A stretch of DNA of 64,000 nucleotides from Lactuca virosa. Taxonomy: Eukaryota > Streptophyta > Magnoliopsida > Asterales > Asteraceae. The notes below the pieces were generated by a model. The model was not told the DNA's origin and made no database searches. It saw nothing but the letters and a program-made list of their open reading frames with translations. The position numbers were made by a program, and so were the translations under genes. The DNA is taken from positions 95,748,224 through 95,812,223 of the forward strand of contig CAKMRJ010003334.1 in the NCBI GenBank assembly GCA_928212115.1, in the 5' to 3' direction. The number at the start of each line of letters is the position of its first letter. Within the stretch, counting starts at the first letter, position 1. Below, piece after piece: positions 48,735 through 60,783 of the stretch.

Positions 48735-49581
48735 AGCTTCAATAATGGTTGCCAAAGTGTGTTTTGGTTTCGAATGCTTTCTTAATTGAAATCAAGAAAC
48801 GCATTTATAGGAGATTTTGGTGACCAACTTTTTCCTAAACAATCTAATAGTTGCATCTGCTTTTATGAAATTTCAAGTTGAATGATATATACTTATATCT
48901 AATCAGATATACAAAACCTTTCTAAAATTAAAATGTTACAACAATTCATGGGATGTTCTGAAAACGTACGTACCAAAAAATTTAGAGGTTGAATTGAGCA
49001 AAATATACCAACAACATTGCCTGCTTCATAATTTTTTCCGTCATTGTAGATGTTTAACGAATGAGCAAATATATTACTAAAATCTTTATTATATCAAACG
49101 TTATAGTTTTCCACACATAAATGGCATATACATATATAGTAATATAGGGTTAAAGGATTTATTTCACAACTAAAAATGGTACTCATTATCTCGAAATAAT
49201 TAGATATATTTTGTCCAAGTCAATTTACATATTTGTCCGTGATGATGAATAATTAATCTATCTATAATCTACTACTTAAGAGATTGCGATGGTTCTATAT
49301 CAAAAGGAAGGTGGTGACCAACTTAGGTGTACCTAAGCTGGGTCTAGTATAGAAATTTGATGCCATTTTTTTTTGGGAATGATTAGAATCTAGATCACCA
49401 ATTGGTTTGTAACGTACACGTTTAAAATTATGCTTCCTCATTCCTCAATATATCAAAATATATCTATGACATCAAAATTTTGAGCTAATTTTCATATACA
49501 GTTTTTGTTAAGATACTATCAAGGTCTTCATGTTTTTTTGGTATGTTTTTTTGGTAAGCAGACAATAAAATTATGCTTTCC

Positions 49582-49583
<2 letters not shown>
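48735..49583. promoter_or_regulatory. Upstream region of LTPG (copy B)
   Basis: Contains a minus-strand CCTATAAATGCG about 75 bases before the ATG (near 48805), a good TATA box position. Rest is AT-rich without another gene. Confidence 0.5.
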
Positions 49584-49651
<68 letters not shown>

Positions 49652-50060
49652 TGCAGATTCGGTTGAGAACTCAAAGTTTCCCGAGAACTAGAGAACTAAA
49701 AGTGGAGCGTTTGATCAAAAGTAATTCGTTAAGGACATTATCGTGATCTTACCAATCTCATTTAATGTTTAATTTTTTTGTGTTATTTAATATATTAATA
49801 TAAATGTCTAAAAATTAACAAAATAACTCAGAATTTCGGATTTTTTTTTTTTTTTAAAATTCGATTTTTTTTAAAAAATGAAGATTTTTTAATTTTTTTT
49901 AAAACACATGAATTTTTCAAAAAAAAATGAAAAAAAATATTTTTAAAAAAGCTGCATCTTTTTTTTTCAGAAAACTGCATTTTTTCAAAAAAAAAAAAAA
50001 AACTGCGCTTTTTTATACATTTTTTTTCAAAGCTGCATTTTTTTAACAAAAAAATCAACG
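49584..50060. repeat. (AT)n tract and A/T-run block (copy B)
   Basis: (AT)n at 49584-49647 and runs of A and T with GCTGCA spacers at 49838-50060. Confidence 0.85.
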
Positions 50061-50394
50061 TTTTAGGTGCATATATGCATATTTTTTCAAATGAATATAT
50101 GAATATTTCTTATAATATAATATTCGTAAGTAAATTATAAAAAATCTCTTTTTTATTAATCAATCTATAAACATAATACAAGTATTTTATTCGATACAAA
50201 ATAAAATATAAAAAAACTACAAAGATTCATAGTGTTATCATTTCTTCATATCAAAATTTCCATATTTTTTCTTCAATTTATCACTTTTCACCTCTTCAAT
50301 ATTTTCAACAAATTCTTCAAAAACCTACAAGAAAATTAAATTTTTTTTTGATTAATGCAAGAACACTCAGAAAAATGCATAAGTATATATCATG

Positions 50395-51065
50395 TAAGAT
50401 TCACATGTGATTATATCATGTAAGATTCAAATGTGATTATATAATGTGATATTCACATGTGATTGTATCTTTTAAAATTCAAATGTGAAATTCACAAGAA
50501 AATTAAAAAAAAATAATTAACAAAGACCATTCACACAAAATGCATGTGTGCATATTGACGTAATTCATATGTGATTCACTAGTGATTTACATATGAATCA
50601 CATGTAATTGATATGTGATTCACTTGTGATTTACATGTGAATTACATGTAATTAATATGTGAATTACATGTAATTTATATGTGAATCATATATGAATTAC
50701 ATGTGATTTACATGTGAATGACATGCAATTCATATGTGAATTCGATATTATATACATGTAAATCACATGTGATTCACTAGTGATTTACATGTGAATCACA
50801 TGTAACTCATATGTGATTCACTTGTGATTTACATGTGAATCACAAGTGAATTACATGTAATTCATATGTGAATTATATGTAATTCATATGTGAATCACTT
50901 GTGATTTGCATGTGAATCACACGTAATTCATATGTGAATTACATGTGATTTACGTATGAATCATGTGTGAATTACATGTGAATCACATGTAATTCATATG
51001 TAATTTACTTGTGATTTACATGTGAATCACATGTAATTCACATATGAATTACATGTGATTTACTT
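50395..51065. repeat. Imperfect tandem array of CACATGTGA palindromes (copy B)
   Basis: Same array as 38490-39165, with a few units filled out (such as TCATATGTGAATTATATG near 50863, where copy A lost bases). No constant spacer or repeat length, so it is not CRISPR-like. Confidence 0.85.
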
Positions 51066-51256
51066 ATAACCGTCACACCATGATTCAGACAAATACAAAA
51101 ATTCAAGAAAATTCAAACATGAACCATTATCAATTATGATTGACCTGATAGAAGAGTTGTTGGATGACACTTTGAATCATATCCACATGGAGATCCTTGT
51201 TCTTCTTCCGAGTCTTGTTCTTCCATTTTTACAGTTGAGTTCTCATGCATATATCA

Positions 51257-51645
51257 TTATATATTGCACTGCTTCCCGTGAATGCAATCTGTAAAACATG
51301 CTTCCTTCCATGCATCTCCAAAGGCCTGTTATGTAACATACATGAAAATAAAAAGAATCCCCTTAATGACTCCATCAATACACTCAAGAAATACTATATA
51401 TGTATATTCACCTTTGTGTCATCAGAAACTCCATCTCCAACAGCACCAAAGCTATCAACATTCATAAGAACCCTGACACCACGTTCATCACCTGACCATG
51501 ATGGAAAGTCAGAATCATCTTCTATTTTTAAACTTTTATCCTCAAGCATGTCCAAGGAGTCAGAAAAATTGCTTTATGCATACTCACAAACCAACAATAG
51601 AGATAGAGAAAGAAAAGAAATAAATACAAGAGTGCTGATGATTTT
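51257..51645 (-). pseudogene. Polygalacturonase 5' fragment (two exons, then stop)
   Basis: Exon 1 ends at 51412 (ACAAAG/GTGAAT); it encodes DDSDFPSWSGDERG and VLMNVDSFGAVGDGVSDDTK, the start of the pectate-lyase-type beta helix of plant polygalacturonases. Upstream in the same frame is a signal-like ISTLVFISFLSLSLLLVCEY, but a TAA separates it from the rest and it has no ATG. Exon 2 starts at 51325 (AACAG/GCC) as AFGDAWKEACFT and then runs to a stop at 51257. The catalytic DD, GHG and RIK parts are missing and not found nearby. Only the first tenth or so of the gene remains. Enzyme family: GH28, cell wall pectin cleavage. Confidence 0.75.
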
Positions 51646-53606
51646 GTTGTTGTTTGTTTAGATTAAATCATGTTTTGAGTCACCCAATAAGCCTCAAAAC
51701 AATCTTTCAAAGTTCTTCTATGAGAATTGGTGGTGGAAGAAATCCAAGCTCCTATTTGTGCAACCTACTTTGTTTTCCACCAAATATTTTGTACCTTGAT
51801 GAGTGGGTTGTGAGTGGGATTGATATTTTTATTGTTTGACATGCCACGTCTGTTAAGAGGCTAATTTTTTACCCTTATGGGTGTTCTTAGTGATGGCTTA
51901 ATATGTTAAGTGGTCAAAAAGCCTTTGAAATCCAAAGCTGAAAAATTCAGCAAAAATTACAAATCTGTCCCTGTATTGGAAAAATTATAGAAAAATCACT
52001 AGGAATCGAATTAATGATCTGTAAACTTTCAAAGTTTCCACTTTGAATATAGTTTATCCATTAATTTTTCCATAACCTGTTGTTGCTTCTAACTTAGGTG
52101 AAAATCACATTTTTCACCAGCTGGTCAGAATTTAGCTGCATTGATAGGCAGTTTTGTAAAAATCATATAAAATTGTAGAAAAATCGTTTGGACCTTCAAA
52201 AGTACATTCTGAAAATATAAAAGTCTGAAATTCTATAATATAAAATAAAAACGGAAGTTATATAGGTTTCAAGTGTGCTAAAACAGCTTTAAACAGTGGC
52301 TGTTTTGGGTCCAAAACTAAGAATTTTAATTGTTAGTTGATTTAGGTGTTTTGGCTCATGATTTATAAGTTGTGAATACTGTTTTTTGATGTATAGAAAT
52401 CAAATGAAGACGTGATATTTTAATTTATATGTATTAATTAATTAATACATATAAATCAAATGGCTGAACCAATAAAGCCAATTGCATGCCAGATGTGTTT
52501 AAAAGATCTGAAGTGCAAGGAATCTAAAAAAACAACAACAAAATCAATCTTACATTAAAACATTTCACAAGAAAAGTAGATGAAAATGAAAGACATTAAG
52601 GCAACATGTATCACCTGATTAATGGTGCACCTCATGTACCTAGGGCTGCAATTTCCAGTATCCCTTACAATAAAATCACTTGTAGCAGGCTTCAATATCA
52701 GCAGTCAACAAGCTTTCTTTCATGCACATTTACATGACTTCCACCACCCTTAACCTACTGTTCACATCCCCATCTAAAATCCCATAACTACCCCTATGTT
52801 TTCTTGGATTTTTCTTTTCAGCTCATCTCTCGAGTCTGATTCAAGTGTACCCTTTTGACTGTATATAACAGGTGAGGTGAGGTGAGGTGAGGTGGGGTGG
52901 GGTGGGGTGGGGCTATATATTATGAAAGATTCAAAGATGGGTTTTGATAGGAGGTCTACATTCATATCCATGGGTTTGGGTGGTAGTACTAATCATGTTG
53001 AGGTGTTGTTAACATCTTCCTACCAACTAATACCAAGCACAAGAATAGCACAGACCACAACACTCACACTCAGGTATGTGTCAAGATTAGATTCAGAGCA
53101 CAATCTCAATGAACACGAACAACTTTTGAAGATATGCTTCAAATTAAGAAGAACTATATGTGGTCATCAAAGAAACCGTTCACTGTTAGCCTGTTACACT
53201 CTCAAACTTCACATCAACATATGCGGTTATGACAACTTTAGCTAATTCACTAATAATTGGTTTCAATAATCGTACAAATTTGGATCGATAGATTAAGAGC
53301 GATGATGGAGTTTCATTCGATCATCATTTAGATTTCATTGAACTCAAATTCAATAACGATGGAGTCAATGAGTGTATCGTCGGTGGAGGATTCATATAGA
53401 TCTTCCAAATCGATTCAATATTTATATTGAAATCAACACCTGAAAAAGATCAAATGCAATAAAAGAAGAAAATCGAACCTGAAGACTAGATCGATGTTGA
53501 GGATACTAGATTAATTACATGGTGGTGATATTGGTGGAGCACCGGTGCGTCGTTGGAGGGAGAAACCAATGGAGAGTGATTGGAACACAATTTTTCTTTA
53601 TACGAT
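51646..53606. other. Intergenic DNA of copy B
   Basis: No gene recognised. Contains the G-rich tract at 52871-52912 (four or five GGTGA units then GGGGT units) and the palindrome around 52430-52455 (ATATGTATTAATTAATTAAT). A frame at 52892-53245 begins in the G-rich tract and has no known motif. Confidence 0.5.
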
Positions 53607-53690
53607 TTATTCCCCTGTGGTGGCGTTGACGTACTGAGCGCACGGGATTAGCTTCGACGCACACGTCTGGGCCTGCGCCTGTGAAGCCAT
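53607..53690 (-). pseudogene. Lipid transfer protein N-terminal scrap
   Basis: MASQAQAQTCASKLIPCAQY then VNATTGE and stop. CASKLIPCAQYVNATT matches the first cysteine motif of LTPG proteins, but the CC and CxC motifs are absent and no donor site follows. It is distinct from the intact LTPG 5 kb away, whose motif is GCTTALIGLAPC. Confidence 0.6.
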
Positions 53691-54447
53691 CTCTGTGGTT
53701 GATTTTTTTCTCTCTCTAGAAATTAAAAGAGTGGAGATTACATTCGAGTTTCTTTTTTCTTCATCTCCGATTACATTATGATCGGCAAATTGGCAACACC
53801 ATTGAATCAAAAAATTAGAAATAGAAAGCGATTCCAACCCGTACACCGATGACTGATCTCGGCGATTACAAGGTCACAGGAGCTAAAAAAGTTGATTGCA
53901 AAAGTCAGAGGATTTAGATGCGCTTGTATCAATCACTACCGATGAAGATCTGTATTGATTTTTTTAAAATCGACAATGATTGCGGTTGATTAATAGTGAG
54001 TTTGATTTTTGTTGTGCCAAATCACAACAACAAGGATGTCAGGGGAAGCCGTCTGATGGTGGATCAAAAGTGAATCATCGGAAACCACCTAACGTCGAGG
54101 AAGAACATTAGCGAAAAGGCAACACATGGAGGCGATGCGATGACAGGATGAAGGAAGGAGAACTCTCGTTTAATTTTTGTGGATGATCTGATGTAGGGGG
54201 AGGATGAATCATCGGCACCAGAATCGAAGAATCGAAGAAGGTGAGGATCTCTTGGGAAGAACGCAGTCGACATTGTTTCGATTGTGATATTTTGTTTTCT
54301 CTTTTAGCAAATCAGATATATTTGTTTCCAATAATACCCTTGATCTCATTTAATTAGCGTGCCCCCGCCTCTTTAGTTTTCTGCTTATTTACAAGAATGC
54401 CACCTTGCATCTTGACCATCCTTTTTTTGATCCAACGCTTCACCTTT

Positions 54448-54779
54448 ACACCTCGTTACCGAGTTCAACTTAACGAGAGAAAGGAAAGGAAATGAGTGAA
54501 AATGAGAAGAAAATAAAAGAAATTGGTGTTCCCGAGTTTCATTAAAAGAGGGAAGTGGAAGGAAGTGGAGGGAAATGGGAGGATCACTTTCCCTCCTAAC
54601 TTTCCTTCCAATTTGGGAGGATTTGGAAAGAAAGAACAAAATGATTCATTTTCCTTCCATTTGTCTCTAACTCGGGAACACAAAAGAAAATTTTGTTTTC
54701 CTTTCCTTTCTCTTCTTTTCTCTCATGACTTTCTTTTCTCTTCTCTTCTTTTCTTTTGTTAAACTCGGGAACGAGGCGT
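54448..54779. mobile_element. TIR element, about 332 bp (copy B)
   Basis: ACACCTCGTTACCGAGTTCA at the left and the complement of GTTAAACTCGGGAACGAGGC at the right pair well; inner CTCGGGAACA and TTCCCGAG blocks repeat the motif. Body strongly purine-rich then pyrimidine-rich, so it folds on itself. Target duplication unclear. Confidence 0.55.
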
Positions 54780-54852
54780 TAGTTCTCGAGTTCTCGGGAA
54801 ACTTTGAGTTCTTAAATTATCCTTCCTCTCTCTCTCTTTCTCTCTCTCTCTC

Positions 54853-55128
<276 letters not shown>

Positions 55129-55269
55129 TTGTAATTGTCTAAAGTTCTTAAAATTCAAAGCCTAACTTGATTTATTTCCAAAATTTTTAGAAATTCCACA
55201 ATTATCTTTCTCTTACATCACATTTTTTTCGAACACATATTAGGCTATATATATTATTGTTGCAAATAA

Positions 55270-57720
55270 AAATTATGTAAGAGGAATATTGTTGAACCGC
55301 CGTCGCACACGATTTAACCAAATAATATTTTCACTGCTTGGTTACACTAAAGGATAGCACAAGGAAGCATGGTCGAATCCTCAGGGACATAACCTAATAG
55401 TCATTGTCTCTTTGTGTAAGGCAAATACTAGTCACTAAAACAGAAAAATATAAAAATGGGGTTTTGATTTAAAACTAAAACTAAAAATTACAGTGAAATT
55501 AACTAAATGAAATCTGTAATAAAAATGAATTCGGTTCTGCTGTGACTTTTCCTAATCATGCAATCAACCCAGATCTGGTTACTCAAAATGCGTTCTATCT
55601 AAGCTGGTACTGTGAAAAACTAACAAGCTCTAGTATAATTCTTTTATCTAATTAAATTAACCAAAACAAGCTCTTCAGTTAACCCTAACTTTTTACTGTC
55701 TAATTAAACAAACTCTTAATTAAGATCATAAAAGTTGCATTAAGATCCGTGTAAAATTCCCAGCAATACCCAATACTTCTCACAAGTTCGGAAGCGTAAA
55801 TGTATGAAATTTCAGTTTATATCAGAGTTAAATCCCAACACGGAACCAATCTGATACTTTTACTTATTATCAGTTGACAAGAACAATTACGAATTCTATT
55901 AACTGATGGAATGATTAAACCCCAGCAAGGTGATCAGACTAACAAGAATTAAATATCAAACATTCATTAAGCTAAAAACTGAAACAACTAGATAGAAGCA
56001 CACAATGAAAATCAAATTTGATAACTGATCACATGAAAAGTACTAGTCTAATGCAGAACTGAAAACTAAGGTTTTAGCCAGACATGACTAAAAATGAGTC
56101 TAGAAACGTAAAAAGAGAAATCAAAACTACTAATTCTTACTAAAATAACTGAGAGTCACGATCCACAGTCTTTAGATCTTCGGAATTAGCTGAAATAAGA
56201 GAAATTGCCTCAGAAATCGTCTTTTTCGTCGTCTGGAGTTCAAGAATCGGCTAACCTTCAATCTGATAAGAGGGGTGATATTTATATGCAAGTCAAAAGC
56301 TTCTAGAGCAAGTGAAGCAATTCCACTATCACATATATCCAAATATGCGATCACATTTTTTTTTTTCAAAAACTTCCAGATTTATCAATAATATATTACG
56401 ATGTTATTTGTGACATTTTTTGGACTTCGAAGTGGAAATGCGATCGCAGAATGGGAAAAATGTGATTGCATTTTTTGTGATTTTCTTCCCCTAATCATTT
56501 TTCAACCCTACAAAACCTCGACATGTTTATGCAATTGCATTTATGGAGAAAAGCGATCATATTTTTTCCTTTTCACAAATACAAAAGTCGTTCGAACATT
56601 TGTTTAGTTTTCGGAACATTTTGAATATCGTCAATAGGAGTTACGAGTCATGAGATATGATTAAAATACTGACAAGGGATCAAGCTGCCAGCAACATCAT
56701 TTAGGCTTTAGAATGTAGCAATCTATCTTCATAGGATCAATTCGATCAAATTTTTCTTGACCAAAAAAGCTTCCAAGCATTCCTTAGAATCCTTCATAAG
56801 TTCCAATCCTTCATAAGTTCCAATTTTTCTGCTCCCAAAGTACTGTTTCACTGAGTTATCTGAAAATGACATCAAAACGCTAGAAGTACGAGAATTATGA
56901 TGATAAACATGAGCTGAACATTATTTAAACTAATACAATGAAATAACATAAAATATGATACAAAATGTTAATAAAAACTACCCCTAAAAGATGCATAAAA
57001 TGACATCTATTAAATCTCCCCAATCTTAAACCTTACTTGCCCTTAAGTAATAAAAAGATTAAACATTATAACTGAAATGGAAACACGTAGATGACCTAAA
57101 AAGAACTTGGAATAAAATAAAGGAAACTAAAAAAAATTGAACTAAAAATACTTTACTCTTTTTTTTTACATGATCAGACTTAACACCTAGGGAAGCTCCA
57201 AAGGAATCACTACCTAGACGATCATCACGATACCTTCCATCTTTTACAGATTCCCAAAGTCAGGAAGAAGCTTGACGGTGTGAACCAATAAACCAGTTGT
57301 AACTTTAATTTAAACTTTATACCTTAGTTAGCCTTGCAAGCGAAAACAACATATTTCAGAATTTCATGTCCTCAAGACTAGATAATTAAGAACCAGGATC
57401 GACGCATCCTTAAGAACTCGTCACGTCAAATCAGATTTTGCTAAAGCAGTGAGCCCACCCGTAGCTCCTATGCTATCACTTTTCTGAGAATGAAAAATAT
57501 CATATCACACAGTTCTTTATTCAAGCCAGATTTGACTTTGAGATGGCTTCTGAATTGATTGAACTTGAGTTTTTGTATTTTTTCCTTCGGCTTGAGTTCT
57601 TCAATCATTTTTTTGAATTTCTTGATATTTCTTCGATTAAGTGCTTGAACTTTAACTTGGGTATCAGATATGACAGTTGTACCCTTCTTTTCTTTTTTGA
57701 CTGTGTGGATCTGATATAAG
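55270..57720 (-). mobile_element. Probable LTR and 3' end of another LTR retrotransposon
   Basis: Read on the minus strand, GGGCAAGTAAGGTTTAAGAT then TGGGGAG (near 57045-57020) looks like a polypurine tract, followed by ATTTAATAGATGTCATTTTA, common at the LTR start of plant Tat/Athila-like elements (from memory). The far end near 55290 reads GTGTGCGACGGCGGTTCAAC. A lysine-rich short frame lies at about 57700-57540. No pol domain seen. Family call is weak. Confidence 0.4.
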
Positions 57721-57959
57721 GTTCTCTGTTACCGCGAAGGTAACGTGTGACATTGAGATAACTACAGACTCGACATTACATTCTGAATCGACAAGGTACC
57801 TAGTAAATACATTACATAACAATGACTCGTGAACACTCGTTATTTACAGACTATTCGACATTGAGATAACTACCTATTCGACATATCACAACAAAACATG
57901 ACTCAATATCTTAATATTCTGCACAAATACATCCCGAATCTTCATGTATCAAAGAATAA

Positions 57960-59653
57960 TCTTCCTAACCTCCTCTCTATCTTCATTCTCATTTCTCCGA
58001 CAGTTGTTGATGATGCGAAGTAAAGCGAAAATCACACATTCCACTGTCTACCGGACTTCAATTTTATCTAACCCTATTGTATATACTGAGTAATCACATA
58101 GTTAATATCCCTTAAGATTGTTTAAGAAAAAGTATATTACTACGTAAATATATCGTTGTTTTCTCCTTGTGAGTTCTTATAACCATGCTAATATGACGGA
58201 TAACCTGATATGACATGAATCGTTTGTCAATATCAAAAATGACGTTTGTCACCCGCTAACCTGCCGGTCAAACTGTAGCTAACAGTCAGGGTGCGGGATT
58301 GTCAATCCCGTATAAATCTATAAACAAACTCACGCTCTCCCTCCAGGAGACTCTGGTTCTTAAGGCTAGTCTTCCTTTGGCACTTAGGTAAGTACACGAA
58401 GGCGTGTCTCACAATTAACTTCAACGAATTTACAAGTAATAATGCGAAAATCTTTTTATAATTAACAAGTAATTTTGTAAAAAGATCCCTTTATTCCATA
58501 AACTATACTTATTATAGTTTATAATTTTATTTCCATGTTTTAATCTGGACTTTGTAAAATAGTTCATATGATCCATAAGCTATACCTATTATAGTTTATG
58601 AGTTTATTTCCATGTTTTAACAAGTTTCACGTTTAAATACATAATAATGGTAAGAAAAACATAATAAGTAAATTATATTTTAAAACACAAAATTTCTTGT
58701 GTTTTACTTGTATTCCCCCCTAAAAACATTGAAAAAGCTTGGAAAAATATGGGGGTATGAACTCACCTTATGTGTGGTAACGGTTTTGAATACGGAATAG
58801 AAACGATGATTCTTCGAGGTGATACACGAAATGATAATCGTATCCTAATGTTTATACACATATATGTGTGATTAAGATGATAATAAGCATAAGTTGGTTG
58901 TGAAAACACATGAGTTCCATAGGAACTTACCAAACTTATAGATATATAGAAGCAATTGATCTCCTGGAGTTGTCTAAACTTTGCAAGTGAATGAAATGAG
59001 TTTGATAATTTGAGAGAGAAAAGAGACTTGAATTTGAGAGTGAAATGAAGATGTTTTCGTTACTGGATGTAAGAATGAGAATAGGACTTAAGTTGTGACT
59101 TATGTATGAAGGAACTTATGAGGCGGTGAATGTAAGCTTAGGAAAGTGTGTCAAAAGGATCACCATTGAGGTTTTCGGCCATATCTTTACATGGAGAGAA
59201 CTAAATTCGGTCATGGTGGTCCAATAGAAAGTGAATTCGGTCTTGGTTTTTCTAGAAATGGTTGATTTTGGTTTCAAGTCAAAGAGAACAACTAAATTCG
59301 GTCTTAAGGTCAAAGAGAACAAAGAATTCGGTTTCTAGTCAACAAGGAAGGAAGGAATTCGGTTTTTATTTTATTCCTAAGTGTAAATTCGGTTTTGAGT
59401 TTGGGAAAAGATTCCCCAAACCGAATTCTATATATACATGTGCTATTTTTATGTTTTAAACTTTATCCTTTTGCCAAACTTGAATTTTACTACCCTAAAC
59501 TAACTTAGGCTTTAATCCATGCTAAGTTGTAACCTTATAAACAAGCCCTTTAAGGCTATAGAGGATACAATGCAACAAGGAGTGCAATGTAAATTCACTT
59601 GTATTAGGTTAGGGTTTAGGCTTTGCTAGGTCTAAAAATCTGGAGTTGTGACA
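57960..59653 (-). repeat. 3' LTR, far end decayed
   Basis: Starts at 59653 as TGTCACAACTCCAG after the PPT. Similarity to the 5' LTR is visible at about 58030-58110 (TCACACATTCCACTGTCTAC). The terminal GGTGTGACA was not found, so the far end is deleted or rearranged. Includes AATTCGGT repeats at about 59200-59425. Confidence 0.6.
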
Positions 59654-59666
59654 TTATCCCCCCGTT
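59654..59666 (-). other. Polypurine tract
   Basis: AACGGGGGGATAA on the minus strand, directly before the 3' LTR. Confidence 0.8.
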
Positions 59667-59910
59667 AGAGGGAATTTCGTCTCGAAATTTGAATTCTGTG
59701 TGACTACTAGGAACTAGGAAAGAGGTAGGTACTTTGGTTCTATCTGATCTTCTGTTCTGATTGGTGGAGAGTGTGCGGGTTTGGCTTACTTGACTACGTT
59801 TATCCAACTGGTAGGATGTCGACTCATAGCTCTAGGCAGCTTTTGTCCTGAAGTTCATGGTAGGACTCATACCTGGTTCACTCATCATTGTCTCGTGTAT
59901 ATAAGTCGTA

Positions 59911-60027
59911 TATAATTAAGATTATTAAGATGGTCGGATGGGTGGATCTGCCCGAAGTCCACAACCAGACAAGGAACAGGAGATAGGGCGGAAGCACACA
60001 TCCTAGGTCTATAGAATCTTAATTATA
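59911..60027 (-). ncRNA. Recurring hairpin module (M1)
   Basis: Perfect 13-bp outer inverted repeat TATAATTAAGATT (59911-59923) and AATCTTAATTATA (60015-60027); inner GGATGGGTG (59936-59944) with CACACATCC (59995-60003), 8 of 9 paired; TGCCC with GGGCG inside; apex complement of TCCTGTTCCTTGTCTGGTTG. Confidence 0.55.
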
Positions 60028-60509
60028 TACCACCCTTGCATATACACTTAATAGTGATAAGTTAACTGTATTTATCCCTAGCCTCTGTGCTTGAACTTGA
60101 CTTGCTGCATATGTGGTATTCCCAAAAGTATGTTGGGGATACTTCGGGAAGGTTACGAAAGAATATAATACTCCTCGCATGAGTACTTCGGAGGTTTTGA
60201 AGCGAGAGACAATTACGAAGGTCGTATCTGATTTGTCGCCATGAGCAACGAGAGTTTCATTAGGAAATTGGTATGGTGAGGACCAAGCCAATTCATTTCT
60301 AAGGACGACATCAGAACTTCTTATCGTCACGATTGTTAAGTCGATTAGGAAAAAGTGTTTGTTTTATCCTTGTTTTTACTACTATGATCATTTGTACTGT
60401 ACTTAGCGAGTACTAACAGTATGAGTGTTCTAATAACTGAAAATAATTAACTTTTATAATAGAATCCCTACTAGATCCTTCTATAATCGCTTGGTGTATA
60501 CAAGTCATG

Positions 60510-60625
60510 TATAATTAAGATTGGAAAGACAGTCGACTGAGTGACTCTGCCCTAAATCCACAACCAAACAAGGAACAGAAGATAAGGCGAAATCACTCAC
60601 TCTATGCCTTCAAATCTTAATTATA
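60510..60625 (-). ncRNA. Recurring hairpin module (M2)
   Basis: The same 13-bp outer pair at 60510-60522 and 60613-60625; inner TGAGTGA (60538-60544) pairs fully with TCACTCA (60593-60599), a different sequence from M1 at the same place. Apex complement of TTCTGTTCCTTGTTTGGTTG. Confidence 0.55.
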
Positions 60626-60783
60626 AATGACCCTAATGTATACACTAAGCCATCATAGCTTACCTGTAAGAATCCTTAGTTTTTATATGAATGATGTGTC
60701 TTGTTCGAACGAGAGTGAAATTTATAATTATTTACAAAAAGTTTTAAGTTTTAAATATTTTTATTGGGAAAACGTACCGCTGT

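Noticed and set aside
59116..59459. Frames on both strands near 59.1-59.5 kb
   Set aside because: Arise from AATTCGGT-type repeats in the LTR.
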